Shown: positions 1 through 7,624 of the stretch, piece after piece
How the letters are laid out: every line of letters begins with the position of its first letter
Numbering within the stretch: position 1 is the stretch's first letter
Source: RGIG1828 sp045536915
GTDB taxonomy: Bacteria; Bacillota; Clostridia; UMGS1810
Reading direction: 5' to 3'
NCBI GenBank assembly: GCA_045536915.1
Contig: JAZSOL010000245.1
Span: 1 to 14,054, forward strand
Length of the DNA: 14,054 bases
Notes under the pieces: generated by a model
Database searches by the model: none
What the model was told of the DNA's origin: nothing
The model's input: only the letters and a program-made list of their open reading frames with translations
Translations under genes and position numbers: made by a program

Positions 1-246
1 TCTGCAGGATTGAAAGCCGCAGGCTTCAATCCGAAGCCCTAGTGAAGAAAAAATCATAGATATTCCTGCCATTTCGCAAAACCTATCCGCCGCCGGATGG
101 TTTTTGCAGATTAATCTCCCCGATAAATCTAAATTTATCCACATTGTAATTTCATTTTTAGATTCACTCCAAATCGTGTATCTGTGCGATTTTTAGCGAC
201 TTTATTTTTGAAAAATGGGGAAACTAAAATTAAAGCATAAATCACA
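1..246. other. Intergenic, no gene seen; two hairpins
   Basis: No reading frame with a ribosome site was found here. Two inverted repeats are visible. One at 8-30 pairs GGATTGAAAGCC with GGCTTCAATCC around a GCA loop, with one bulged base. The other pairs 76-89 with 94-107 (GCAAAACCTATCCG against CGGATGGTTTTTGC, one bulge per side). The second carries five T on the plus strand inside its right arm and could be the terminator of a plus-strand gene lying before the window, or part of a dispersed hairpin element. The rest (about 110-240) is AT-rich and featureless. Confidence 0.5.
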
Positions 247-281
247 AACCGGAGCATTGCATCCGACGCAATGCTCCGGTT
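247..281 (-). terminator. Perfect 14-bp hairpin, probable terminator of the minus-strand unit
   Basis: AACCGGAGCATTGC (247-260) pairs perfectly with GCAATGCTCCGGTT (268-281) around a 7-base loop. Read on the minus strand it follows the amidase genes and the possible small ORF at 308-421. The T-run after it on that strand is interrupted (TTTGTGATTT), so termination strength is uncertain. Confidence 0.65.
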
Positions 282-307
282 CAAAATCAGGCTTTACCGC
301 TTAAACT

Positions 308-421
308 TTATTTCCGTTGCAACAAAAGAAGATCATGAAGTGCTTCAATCGGATACAGTGCGTCCGGATTATTAACATCAGCCACAGCAAGAACATACAT
401 ATATCTTTTCTGCAGATTCAT
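308..421 (-). CDS. Possible 37-residue small protein
   Basis: An ATG at 421 is preceded by AAGGTGAT at good spacing, better than the ribosome site of the larger amidase gene upstream, and opens 37 codons ending in TAA at 308-310. The predicted peptide begins MNLQKRYMYVLAVADVNN and ends LLLLQRK. It has no recognisable domain. It lies 74 bp downstream of the Amidase_6 gene and just before the hairpin at 247-281, so it would be the last gene of that unit. An extended -10 (TGATATAAT, minus strand, 439-447) lies just upstream but would start the transcript almost on the ribosome site. It could equally be a remnant or a chance frame. Confidence 0.3.
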   Translation of the reverse strand: MNLQKRYMYVLAVADVNNPDALYPIEALHDLLLLQRK

Positions 422-495
422 ATTATCACCTTATAACCATTATATCAGATTCAAGATAAAGCCAGTAATATTATTTCTCCGATTTAAAATTAAAT

Positions 496-1002
496 TCATA
501 AATCGTCTCCAGTTCGCACTCCAATAATATGAATGCCTCTGATTTGCGCAAAATCATACGTATTGAGATTGCGCATATATGCATCCGAAGAATGACTGCT
601 GACAAAATATTGCTTGCGTCTGCCTGAGCCCACAAAACCGTTCAGAAAAAGCGTGTGATAAAATCTTCCTGAAGAATCGCCGAGCTGAATAACGTCTCCG
701 GGCAAAAGATATTCCGGTGCTCTTTCTTCGCCAAACGGACCGATACCTTCATTTGAAGTCATAAAATTATAAAAGTATTCCACTCCGGTCCACGAAGGCG
801 ATTTATCGTTTGAATTAATATAATACCATCCGTAGGTATCTGTATAATTCATCACGCCGCTTCCGGCATATACACACTGAGACACAAAATTAGTGCAGTC
901 TCCGCCTATTTCGTTATAATCATAGTAATCCGGATTACGCGAAAGCGCCCATCTTGATGCATACGCAAGCGCCGCTCTGCGGTCATAATTTTTCACTCTC
1001 AT
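496..1002 (-). CDS. Amidase_6 (putative amidase domain) protein, 168 aa
   Basis: A stand-alone putative amidase domain (Pfam Amidase_6 type, papain/NlpC-like fold). The family signature GGDCTNFVSQ places the probable catalytic Cys at residue 36, and a likely catalytic His at 116 lies in FYHTLF after the typical LLPGDVIQLGD strand. In family members this domain is often the C-terminal part of longer secreted or spore-associated proteins; here it is nearly the whole protein. No signal peptide or membrane segment is seen. The ATG at 1000-1002 follows a GGGTG ribosome site. It sits 12 bases after the stop of the amidase at 1015, so the two are almost certainly co-transcribed. The natural substrate is unknown; a peptidoglycan peptide or other cell-wall amide is inferred from the neighbours. 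Confidence 0.85.
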   Translation of the reverse strand: MRVKNYDRRAALAYASRWALSRNPDYYDYNEIGGDCTNFVSQCVYAGSGVMNYTDTYGWYYINSNDKSPSWTGVEYFYNFMTSNEGIGPFGEERAPEYLLPGDVIQLGDSSGRFYHTLFLNGFVGSGRRKQYFVSSHSSDAYMRNLNTYDFAQIRGIHIIGVRTGDDL

Positions 1003-1014
1003 AGCACACCCAAC

Positions 1015-1593
1015 TTATGATAATCCAAAATATCTTAAAATACCCGTATATATTGCATACGCAAAACCATACGGGTCATCCCTCATTTTACGTGCATCAT
1101 CCGGATTTGAAATAAATCCGAGCTCAACAAGCAACGCCGGCATTTGCGTTCTTCTCAAAACATAAAGTGTCGGACGGGCAAATACTCCTCTGGGCTCTGT
1201 GCCCATCCTTTGCGTTATTGCATCAACTATATATCCGGCAAGGTAATAGGCTTCCGAATCGAGTCTGTAGACATATGCTTCCGTTCCGTTTGCAGCAGGA
1301 TTTACGGAACCGTTGGTATGAATACTTATAAAATAGTCTGCGCCCCATAAATTTGCCATACGCACACGTTCACTGAGACTCGTGGCATTGCTGGTTCCGA
1401 GAACCGTATCATCATCGGGACGTGACAACATTGCAGAAAACTCCTCGTTATTTTCAAGTAAATCATATAAATACTTACCAACAGTATAGGTTATATCCTG
1501 TTCAGTCAACCCGTTGCCAACCGCTCCGGCATTAGGATTTCCGGTGGGATTATGACCCTGATCTATAAAAATCTTTATCGGCACAAAAATCAT
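1015..1593 (-). CDS. N-acetylmuramoyl-L-alanine amidase, Amidase_3 family (CwlD-like)
   Basis: A zinc amidase that cleaves the bond between MurNAc and L-Ala of peptidoglycan. The Amidase_3 zinc ligands and catalytic Glu are all visible: His14 in DQGHNP, Glu31 in GLTEQD, His92 in ISIHTNGS and Glu157 in LLVELGFISN. At 192 residues it is essentially the catalytic domain alone. There is no signal peptide, membrane anchor or wall-binding repeat, unlike typical secreted autolysins and unlike B. subtilis CwlD, which has an N-terminal hydrophobic segment. The ATG at 1593 has a poor ribosome site (ATGGA directly before it); the GTG at codon 4 (1582-1584) is an alternative. On the minus strand GCATA, 17 bases, CATTATA (1601-1629) resembles a sigma-G promoter, but it would place +1 at about the ATG, so it is doubtful. 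Divergent from the GH18 gene. A role in spore cortex maturation or germination is inferred from context. Confidence 0.9.
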   Translation of the reverse strand: MIFVPIKIFIDQGHNPTGNPNAGAVGNGLTEQDITYTVGKYLYDLLENNEEFSAMLSRPDDDTVLGTSNATSLSERVRMANLWGADYFISIHTNGSVNPAANGTEAYVYRLDSEAYYLAGYIVDAITQRMGTEPRGVFARPTLYVLRRTQMPALLVELGFISNPDDARKMRDDPYGFAYAIYTGILRYFGLS

Positions 1594-1651
1594 TCCATTC
1601 TATAATGTTAATTCATTATCAATTTATGCAATTTTCTCAAAAAAGTTACAG

Positions 1652-1681
1652 AAATATGTAATAAAACGTCAACAAACAAAT
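1652..1681 (+). promoter_or_regulatory. Weak candidate sigma-E-like promoter of the GH18 gene
   Basis: AAATATG (1652-1658), a 14-base spacer and CAAACAAA (1673-1680) partly match the B. subtilis sigma-E consensus (KMATATT, 14-15 bases, CATACAMT). It would start transcription about 15-20 bases before the GTGGTGAT ribosome site of the gene at 1720. No good TTGACA/TATAAT pair is seen in the 126-bp divergent spacer. YaaH-type hydrolases are sigma-E dependent in Bacillus, which is why this was looked for; the match alone is weak. Confidence 0.25.
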
Positions 1682-1719
1682 ATATATTAATTATTTAATA
1701 TTAAAAGTGGTGATGTAAT

Positions 1720-2997
1720 TTGACTATTCATACGGTACGTCAGGGCGAAACGGTATGGTCCATCTCTGAATTATATAACATATCTCCGGAAAGACTTATA
1801 TCAGATAATGGTCTCGCCGGATTGGATTATCTTGTGGTCGGTCAGGCATTAATTATTCTGATAAGCGAAACCACACACACAGTAAGCGAAAATGATACGA
1901 TATACAGCATATCAGCAAGATATGAAATATCACCTATTGAGCTTATTCAGAGAAATATCACTCTTGCTCTCAACCCGGTTTTATATCCGGGTCAGGAACT
2001 AACCATAAAATTTCAGGGCGAAGGTCAGACCCCTCTCGAAATATATGGATACATATATCCGTATATTCAAAATAATATTTTGTTCAGTGAAGCGCCGTAT
2101 CTCACATCATGCGCTATTTTCAGTTATGGATTCAACACCGATGGCAGTCTCATAGGAATAAACGACGACAAATATATTAATATTTTAAACAGATTTAACG
2201 TGCAGCCTTTTATGTTGATTTCCTCAATTGATGAAAAAGGAAGTTTTGACAGTGAAAAAGCTACTCTGCTCTTTAATGATAAAACTCTTCAGGATAAAGT
2301 TATAGAAAACATGGAAAGAGTTATAAACGAGAAAAACTACAAAGGTGTGGATATTGATTTTGAATATGTGAATTCTGAAGACAGCGAAGCATTTGTGGAA
2401 TTTGTTCGAAGTGTGACCGAAAAGATGAACAGACTAAACATTAGTGTAAACGTTGACCTTGCTCCGAAAACTTCCGAATCCCAACGTGGTGTGCTGTATG
2501 AAGGTCACAACTACGCCGAGCTTGGCAAAGCGGCAAACACAGTTCTTCTTATGACCTATGAATGGGGCTATACATACGGGCCGCCAATGGCTGTAAGTCC
2601 CATCAATCAGGTTAGAAAAGTTGTGGAATTTGCTGTATCACAAATAAGCAATGAAAAAATCTATATGGGAATACCGAACTACGGATACGACTGGAAACTT
2701 CCGTATGAAAAAGGTGTTACCAAAGCAACATCAATCGGCAACGAACAAGCGCTGAGAATCGCATCGCAATATGGCGCACAAATCAATTTTGACCAAATGG
2801 CACAAAGTCCATATTTTGAATACAGGGATGAAAACGGTTCTGAACATATAGTCTGGTTTGAAGACGTGAGAAGTATTGAAAAGAAATACGAACTCATAGA
2901 AGAATTTAAACTTCGGGGTGCGGGCTACTGGAATCTGATGCGGCCTTTTGCACAAAACTGGTCATTTGTTTCTTACAGATATAACATTATAAAATAA
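1720..2997 (+). CDS. LysM-GH18 spore-type glycosyl hydrolase (SleL/YaaH family), 425 aa
   Basis: Two N-terminal LysM domains (about residues 3-49 and 53-97, each starting with the HTV pattern) bind the GlcNAc/MurNAc backbone. A GH18 catalytic domain follows (about 105-420). The GH18 motif DxxDxDxE appears as GVDIDFE, with Asp211, Asp213 and the acid Glu215. This arrangement and length match SleL/YaaH, cortical-fragment N-acetylglucosaminidases that act on the spore cortex during germination. There is no signal peptide, as in YaaH, which is made in the mother cell and placed on the spore by its LysM domains. Translation starts at a TTG (1720) with GTGGTGAT upstream; no ATG is near. It is divergent from two amidase genes and ends in a terminator shared with the arginine operon. 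Exact cleavage specificity cannot be read from the sequence. Confidence 0.92.
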   Translation: MTIHTVRQGETVWSISELYNISPERLISDNGLAGLDYLVVGQALIILISETTHTVSENDTIYSISARYEISPIELIQRNITLALNPVLYPGQELTIKFQGEGQTPLEIYGYIYPYIQNNILFSEAPYLTSCAIFSYGFNTDGSLIGINDDKYINILNRFNVQPFMLISSIDEKGSFDSEKATLLFNDKTLQDKVIENMERVINEKNYKGVDIDFEYVNSEDSEAFVEFVRSVTEKMNRLNISVNVDLAPKTSESQRGVLYEGHNYAELGKAANTVLLMTYEWGYTYGPPMAVSPINQVRKVVEFAVSQISNEKIYMGIPNYGYDWKLPYEKGVTKATSIGNEQALRIASQYGAQINFDQMAQSPYFEYRDENGSEHIVWFEDVRSIEKKYELIEEFKLRGAGYWNLMRPFAQNWSFVSYRYNIIK

Positions 2998-3034
2998 CAA
3001 ATCAGCGGATGCTTGTTCCGCTGATTTGTTATTT
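2992..3034. terminator. Bidirectional terminator between the GH18 gene and the GNAT gene
   Basis: An 18-bp perfect inverted repeat (2992-3009 against 3017-3034, 7-base loop TGCTTGT), whose arms are A-rich on the left and T-rich on the right, so it works in both directions. It overlaps the TAA of the GH18 gene (2995-2997) and ends four bases before the TAA of the GNAT gene (3038-3040). Confidence 0.9.
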
Positions 3035-3037
3035 GAA

Positions 3038-3517
3038 TTATTGATAATCTTTACACAAAAATGCTCTGATATAATCTCTTTCTTTGCTTGTGGAATCAAT
3101 ATAGAAACCTCTTCCGTAATAGAAACGGACAAGCGAACTGATTTTTGCACCTGTGTGGAGCTGAAGCTGTTTAACACCGAGAACTTTCATATTGATATCC
3201 ACAAGATTCATAAGCGCCTTGCCGATACCGAGATTCTGAAACTCTGTGCTCACACCAAAGCGGCTCAGATATGCAGTTTCTCCGTTGACCTCTACTCTAA
3301 CACTTCCAACCACATGACCATTGATATATGCAACGAGAACTATTTTGTTTTTTATGTCGCTTATTATATCTTCATCAGTTTCATTGAGAGCTGCAAGCGG
3401 ATAATCAGTTTTTGCAAGTTCCTGATATTTTGCAAAAGCTTCCATTGTTATTTTTCTTATCTGATCAGCATCTTCAACAGATGCTGTCCTGATTTCAAAA
3501 CCACTGTTAATCATCAT
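3038..3517 (-). CDS. GNAT-family N-acetyltransferase, last gene of the arginine operon
   Basis: A 159-residue single GNAT domain. The acetyl-CoA pyrophosphate-binding motif A is seen as VSTEFQNLGIGKAL (Gln94 to Gly99, the Q/RxxGxG pattern), preceded by the usual beta strand YLSRFGV and followed by the FYYGRGF motif B region. It starts 16 bases after the argF stop, with AAAGGA upstream of two adjacent ATG codons (3517 and 3514), and ends at the bidirectional terminator, so it belongs to argD-argF. Its substrate is not readable. Because bacterial arginine synthesis begins by acetylating glutamate, and some bacteria use a short stand-alone GNAT for this, an N-acetylglutamate synthase role is a reasonable but unproven inference. 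Other amine or ribosomal-protein acetyltransferases remain possible. Confidence 0.85.
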   Translation of the reverse strand: MMINSGFEIRTASVEDADQIRKITMEAFAKYQELAKTDYPLAALNETDEDIISDIKNKIVLVAYINGHVVGSVRVEVNGETAYLSRFGVSTEFQNLGIGKALMNLVDINMKVLGVKQLQLHTGAKISSLVRFYYGRGFYIDSTSKERDYIRAFLCKDYQ

Positions 3518-3533
3518 ATATTCCTTTCAAACG

Positions 3534-4454
3534 TTAATCTGCCATAACTGTTGCCATAACTGCTTTTTGGGCATGAAGTCTGTTTTCGGCTTCGTCAAAA
3601 ATCACACTTCTCGGACCATCTATAACACTTTCGGCAACCTCATAGCCTCTGTATGCCGGCAGGCAATGCATAAATATTGCGTCGTCCTTAGCTTTTGCAA
3701 AAAGCTCTTCGGATACAGTGTAATCGCCAAAAATTTTGATTCTTTCGGCTTTTTCACTTTCCTGCCCCATGCTTACCCATGTGTCTGTAACAACGATATC
3801 AGCATTATTCATAGCCTCAACAGGGTCATTTGTCATAACAACACTGCATCCTGTTTTTTTCGAGGTTTCAACTGCGTGAGCAACGCATTCTTCATCACAC
3901 TCATATCCTTTTGGAGATGCCACACTTATGTTCATACCAACTTTGGTACATCCATGAAGAAGAGAATTGGAAATGTTGTTTCCATCACCAACATAACAAA
4001 GCTTAAGCCCCTCAAGTCTGCCTTTGTGTTCATATATTGTCTGAAGGTCAGCAAGAATCTGACACGGATGCAAATAGTCTGTGAGACCATTGATGATGCT
4101 TATCTGACCGTACTTTGCAAGGTCAAGAACATCGGAATGAGCGTATGTTCTTATCATTATACCGTCAAGATATCTCGAAAGTACATTTGCAGTATCATAT
4201 ATACTCTCGCCTCTTCCGAGCTGAATATCATTTCCGGAAAGGAAAAGCGCCTGACCGCCAAGCTGATACATACCAACTTCAAAAGAAACTCTTGTGCGGG
4301 TTGATGATTTTGTGAAAATCATACCAAGAGACTTTCCTTTGAGAAGATGGTGGGTTATTCCTGCTTTATTCTCCGCCTTAAGCTTAACAGCAAGTTTTAA
4401 AATATTATGTATTTCATCAGTTGTACAATCATATAGGCTGATTAAATGTTTCAT
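3534..4454 (-). CDS. argF: Ornithine carbamoyltransferase
   Basis: Catalyses carbamoyl phosphate + L-ornithine to L-citrulline in the cytoplasm, the sixth step of arginine synthesis. At 306 residues it is the normal family length. The carbamoyl-phosphate site STRTR is at residues 51-55, HPCQ at 129-132, the ornithine-binding loop DTWVSMG is near 225-231, and HCLPAYRG lies in the C-terminal domain, all matching OTCase rather than aspartate carbamoyltransferase. The ATG at 4454 is only two bases after the argD stop, and its AAGGAG ribosome site lies inside the end of argD, so translation is probably coupled. The catabolic ArcB role is less likely, since the gene sits with argD behind ArgR-like operators and there is no arcA or arcC beside it. 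Confidence 0.95.
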   Translation of the reverse strand: MKHLISLYDCTTDEIHNILKLAVKLKAENKAGITHHLLKGKSLGMIFTKSSTRTRVSFEVGMYQLGGQALFLSGNDIQLGRGESIYDTANVLSRYLDGIMIRTYAHSDVLDLAKYGQISIINGLTDYLHPCQILADLQTIYEHKGRLEGLKLCYVGDGNNISNSLLHGCTKVGMNISVASPKGYECDEECVAHAVETSKKTGCSVVMTNDPVEAMNNADIVVTDTWVSMGQESEKAERIKIFGDYTVSEELFAKAKDDAIFMHCLPAYRGYEVAESVIDGPRSVIFDEAENRLHAQKAVMATVMAD

Positions 4455-4456
4455 AA

Positions 4457-5641
4457 TTATATCTCCTTCATAACTTTTTCAAGTACGTGTATAAATTCAT
4501 CTACATCTTTTTTGCTAAGAACCAACGGAGGAACAATTCTGAGTATATTATCCCCCACAGAACCAACAAGATACTTATTATCACAAAGCTTTGCGGCAAC
4601 TGTTTTACCGATGGCATCTTTAAATTCAATACCTATCATAAGTCCCCTGCCGCGAATTTCAGATGTATATTCTCCAATTGATGTTTTAAGCTTGTTTATG
4701 AAATATTTGCCAACTTCTGCAGAATTTTCTATAAGTTTTTCTTCTTTAATTATCTTTAGAGTTGTAAGAGCGGCACACGTTGAAAGCGGATTTCCGCCGA
4801 ATGTTGTGCCGTGGTCTCCGGGGGTGAAAGCTGAGGCAACGAAATCTTTGGCAAGTATTGCCGCAACGGGAACACCTCCCCCAAGCGCTTTGGCACAGGT
4901 TATTATATCAGGTTCAATTTCATAGTGTTCAAATCCGAAAAGTTTGCCGGTTCTTCCGATACCGGTTTGAACTTCATCTACAATAAATATGATTTCTTTT
5001 TCTGTGCATATCTTTCTGATTTCATGCACGAATTCTGCATCTAAAGGATGAACACCGCTTTCACCCTGAATAACTTCTACCATTATTGCCGCCGTATGCT
5101 CATTTACTGCTGACAAAAGAGCTTCAATATCGTTTCTTTCAATATGTTTAAAACCGGGAGTAAGCGGAGCATAAGGAAGCTTATATTTATCCTGACCGGT
5201 GGCTGTGGCTGTGGTGACAGTTCTTCCATGGAAAGATTTGTTGAGAGTTATGATTTCGTATTTATCAACACCCTTATTATAGAAAAATTTTCTTGCAAGC
5301 TTTATCGCACCTTCATTTGCTTCAGCACCCGTGCTTGCAAAAAAAGCTTTGTCAAAACATGTCATCCCGCAAAGTTCTTTTGCCAGAAAAGCCTGATTTT
5401 CAACATAATAAACCGACGAGGTATGGAGCAAAGATGATACCTGCTTAACAAGTGCATCAACCAAAGAGGGGTGCGAGTGTCCGAGTGCACTGACTGCAAT
5501 TCCTGCAAAAAAATCTTTATACACTTCGCCGTCCCAGTTGGTAAGTTCTATTCCTTCACCTTTTGTAAACATGAGTTTGATTCTGTCGCCAAAAGTGTTC
5601 ATATAGTGTTTTTTGTCTAACTCTATTATATTATTCAGCAT
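4457..5641 (-). CDS. argD: Acetylornithine aminotransferase
   Basis: A PLP-dependent class III aminotransferase that converts N-acetylglutamate semialdehyde and glutamate to N2-acetylornithine and 2-oxoglutarate. At 394 residues it is the usual ArgD length. STGAEANEGAIKLAR is the cofactor phosphate region, SFHGRT follows, IVDEVQTGIGRTGKLF carries the Asp that contacts the pyridine nitrogen, and CAKALGGGVP contains the Schiff-base Lys251. The ATG at 5641 follows AAGGGTGA at good spacing. It is the first gene of argD-argF-GNAT, expressed from its own promoter at 5675-5703 under two palindromic operators. Related omega-aminotransferases (GABA or ornithine specific) are close in sequence, but the neighbours settle the call. 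Confidence 0.93.
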   Translation of the reverse strand: MLNNIIELDKKHYMNTFGDRIKLMFTKGEGIELTNWDGEVYKDFFAGIAVSALGHSHPSLVDALVKQVSSLLHTSSVYYVENQAFLAKELCGMTCFDKAFFASTGAEANEGAIKLARKFFYNKGVDKYEIITLNKSFHGRTVTTATATGQDKYKLPYAPLTPGFKHIERNDIEALLSAVNEHTAAIMVEVIQGESGVHPLDAEFVHEIRKICTEKEIIFIVDEVQTGIGRTGKLFGFEHYEIEPDIITCAKALGGGVPVAAILAKDFVASAFTPGDHGTTFGGNPLSTCAALTTLKIIKEEKLIENSAEVGKYFINKLKTSIGEYTSEIRGRGLMIGIEFKDAIGKTVAAKLCDNKYLVGSVGDNILRIVPPLVLSKKDVDEFIHVLEKVMKEI

Positions 5642-5667
5642 TAAATGTCACCCTTACTTTTTCTTTG

Positions 5668-5683
5668 TTGTATAATTATACAA
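5668..5683. promoter_or_regulatory. ArgR-type operator, proximal box
   Basis: A perfect 16-bp palindrome, TTGTATAATTATACAA, of the ARG-box type (TNTGAATWWWWATTCANW class; TGTATAATTATACA is a form expected in Clostridia). It covers the -10 of the argD promoter, so bound repressor would exclude RNA polymerase. ArgR uses arginine as corepressor. Confidence 0.7.
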
Positions 5684-5703
5684 TCTATTATTAAAATATT
5701 CAA
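5675..5703 (-). promoter_or_regulatory. argD operon promoter, sigma-A type
   Basis: On the minus strand TTGAAT (5698-5703), a 17-base spacer and a perfect TATAAT (5675-5680). The -10 lies inside the palindrome at 5668-5683. No terminator is seen between glmS and argD, so some readthrough from glmS is also possible. Confidence 0.75.
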
Positions 5704-5745
5704 TAGTAATTTTTCACAAATCTGCATTACATCACGAAAGCTTGT

Positions 5746-5759
5746 TGTATAATTATACA
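5746..5759. promoter_or_regulatory. ArgR-type operator, distal box
   Basis: The 14-bp palindrome TGTATAATTATACA recurs here. The two sites share the 18-mer TTGTTGTATAATTATACA, with centres 77 bp apart (near 5675.5 and 5752.5). A further half-site-like TTATACA lies at 5773-5779, 20 bp beyond, next to the glmS stop. The arrangement suits looping or cooperative ArgR hexamer binding. Confidence 0.65.
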
Positions 5760-5785
5760 TTTATTTTGCATATTATACACAATAT

Positions 5786-7576
5786 TCACTCTACAGTTAC
5801 AGATTTTGCGAGATTACGCGGTTTATCTATATCACATCCGCGGCTTAACGCTGCATAGTATGCAATATATTGAGCCGGGACAACACTCACAAGCGGAGTG
5901 AGGTATTCATGAACATCCCCTGTTACTATTTCGTCGCTGTGAGATGAAATAGATTCTGCGGATATGCAAAGCACTTTTGCTCCGCGTGCAACAACCTCTT
6001 TGATGTTGCTTCGTGTGTTTAAATTTGTATTCATCTGGGTTATTACCGCAAGAACGGGAGTATCTTTTTCTATTAATGCAATTGTTCCGTGCTTTAATTC
6101 TCCGGCGGCAAAGCCCTCTGTTTGAATATATGAGATTTCCTTGAGTTTAAGAGCAGCCTCCATGCAAACGTAGTAATCAAGACTTCTTCCTATATAGAAG
6201 CAATTACGCTTATCCGTAAGATACTCTGTTGCAAGAGTTCTGTACAACTCACGCTCAAGGCAAAGCGATTCCATAACATTTGCGCAAACCGCAAGTTCAT
6301 AGCGCAAATCTATATTTTTGTTTTGAGAAACTGCATTTGCCAGAATTGACATAACAGCCACCTGTGCAGTATATGCTTTTGTTGAAGCAACAGCAATTTC
6401 AGGGCCGGCGTGCAGCAAAAGTGTGTGGTCTGATTCACGGGATAGCGTGGAGCCTTTCACGTTGGTGAGTGTTATTGCTTTATGCCCCATTTCCTTAATC
6501 TTAACCAGAACCGCGCGGCAATCGGCCGTTTCACCGCTTTGCGATACAAACACAAATAAAGGATGCTCAGAAAGAAGCGGCATATTGCAAACAAACTCAC
6601 TTGCAATATATGCATCTGCCATTTTACCTGCAATTTTTTCGAAATAGTATTTACCTACAAGTGCTGCATGATAACTTGTTCCGCAAGCTATAAAATAAAC
6701 CTTGTCACACTTACGTATATCCGAAACTATATCTTTATCAACATAAATATTACCGGACTCATCGGAATAATGTTTTATTATTCTTCTGATTACTGCCGGC
6801 TGTTCTTCTATTTCTTTAAGCATATAATGCGGATATGTTCCTTTTTCCGTATCGGAAACATCAAGCTCGGCAACGTAAAACTTTCTGTCAAGTTTTTTTC
6901 CGTATGATGTATGAATACTTATACATTCCGCAGTTATGACCGCATATTCCCTGTCGTTGATTTCATAAAACCTGTTTGTTTGAGAAATCATTGCCATTGC
7001 ATCGCTGCCAACCATGTTAAATCCGTTGCCGGCACCAATAAGAAGAGGCGACTTGTTTTTCACAGCATACATAATATCCGTGTTTTCCATATCAATCACA
7101 GCAAGTGCATACGAACCTTTCAGTTCATCAATGATGCGCCTTATTGCCTCTTCAACGCTTTCACCCTCATCAGTGAATTTCTGAAGAAGATGAACAATAA
7201 CTTCTGTATCGGTGTCACTCATGAAATCCACACCGTCAAGATAGTGTTCTTTTAAAAATTGTTCATTTTCGATTATACCGTTATGAACAACCGTAAAACG
7301 CTTACTGCAGTGAGGATGAGCATTTACAACAGTGGGTTTGCCGTGAGTTGCCCAGCGGGTATGTCCGATACCTATGCTCCCCTCTGTGTTTTCACCATGT
7401 TTCGTTTGTTTGATGAGATTTTCAAGCTTTCCAACCGCTTTTTCAACTTGCATTTTTCCGTCATTGACGCATGCAATACCGGCAGAGTCATATCCTCTGT
7501 ACTCCAGCTTTGAAAGCCCATCCAAAATAATCGGCGCCGCTTTTCCGACTCCGATATAACCAACAATTCCGCACAT
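5786..7576 (-). CDS. glmS: Glutamine-fructose-6-phosphate aminotransferase (isomerising)
   Basis: Makes glucosamine-6-phosphate from fructose-6-phosphate and glutamine, the entry to UDP-GlcNAc and peptidoglycan. The start is set at 7576: MCGIVGYIG exposes the N-terminal Cys nucleophile after Met removal, and a GGAGGT ribosome site lies 7 bases upstream; a longer frame to 7591 would bury the Cys and consume the ribosome site. The Ntn glutaminase domain (about 1-235, HTRWATHG, NGIIEN, SDTDTEV) is followed by two SIS domains with GTSYHA and SQSGET, which binds the sugar phosphate. The C-terminus LAKSVTVE, with the Schiff-base Lys, is canonical. At 596 residues the length is normal. Controlled by the glmS ribozyme upstream. 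The first Ser of SQSGET is encoded by TCG (6542-6544), which matters for the tRNA at 8998. Confidence 0.97.
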   Translation of the reverse strand: MCGIVGYIGVGKAAPIILDGLSKLEYRGYDSAGIACVNDGKMQVEKAVGKLENLIKQTKHGENTEGSIGIGHTRWATHGKPTVVNAHPHCSKRFTVVHNGIIENEQFLKEHYLDGVDFMSDTDTEVIVHLLQKFTDEGESVEEAIRRIIDELKGSYALAVIDMENTDIMYAVKNKSPLLIGAGNGFNMVGSDAMAMISQTNRFYEINDREYAVITAECISIHTSYGKKLDRKFYVAELDVSDTEKGTYPHYMLKEIEEQPAVIRRIIKHYSDESGNIYVDKDIVSDIRKCDKVYFIACGTSYHAALVGKYYFEKIAGKMADAYIASEFVCNMPLLSEHPLFVFVSQSGETADCRAVLVKIKEMGHKAITLTNVKGSTLSRESDHTLLLHAGPEIAVASTKAYTAQVAVMSILANAVSQNKNIDLRYELAVCANVMESLCLERELYRTLATEYLTDKRNCFYIGRSLDYYVCMEAALKLKEISYIQTEGFAAGELKHGTIALIEKDTPVLAVITQMNTNLNTRSNIKEVVARGAKVLCISAESISSHSDEIVTGDVHEYLTPLVSVVPAQYIAYYAALSRGCDIDKPRNLAKSVTVE

Positions 7577-7624
7577 AAAAAGTACCTCCAATATTAATTT
7601 TTCAGCATTATTTGTGTGCGCAAG

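Noticed and set aside
3567..4304. Long plus-strand open frame (245 codons) inside argF
   Set aside because: It lies fully antisense to a confident argF, has no ribosome site and no family resemblance; a frame shadow.
6423..7513. Plus-strand open frames antisense to glmS
   Set aside because: All sit within glmS, lack ribosome sites and have shadow-like composition.
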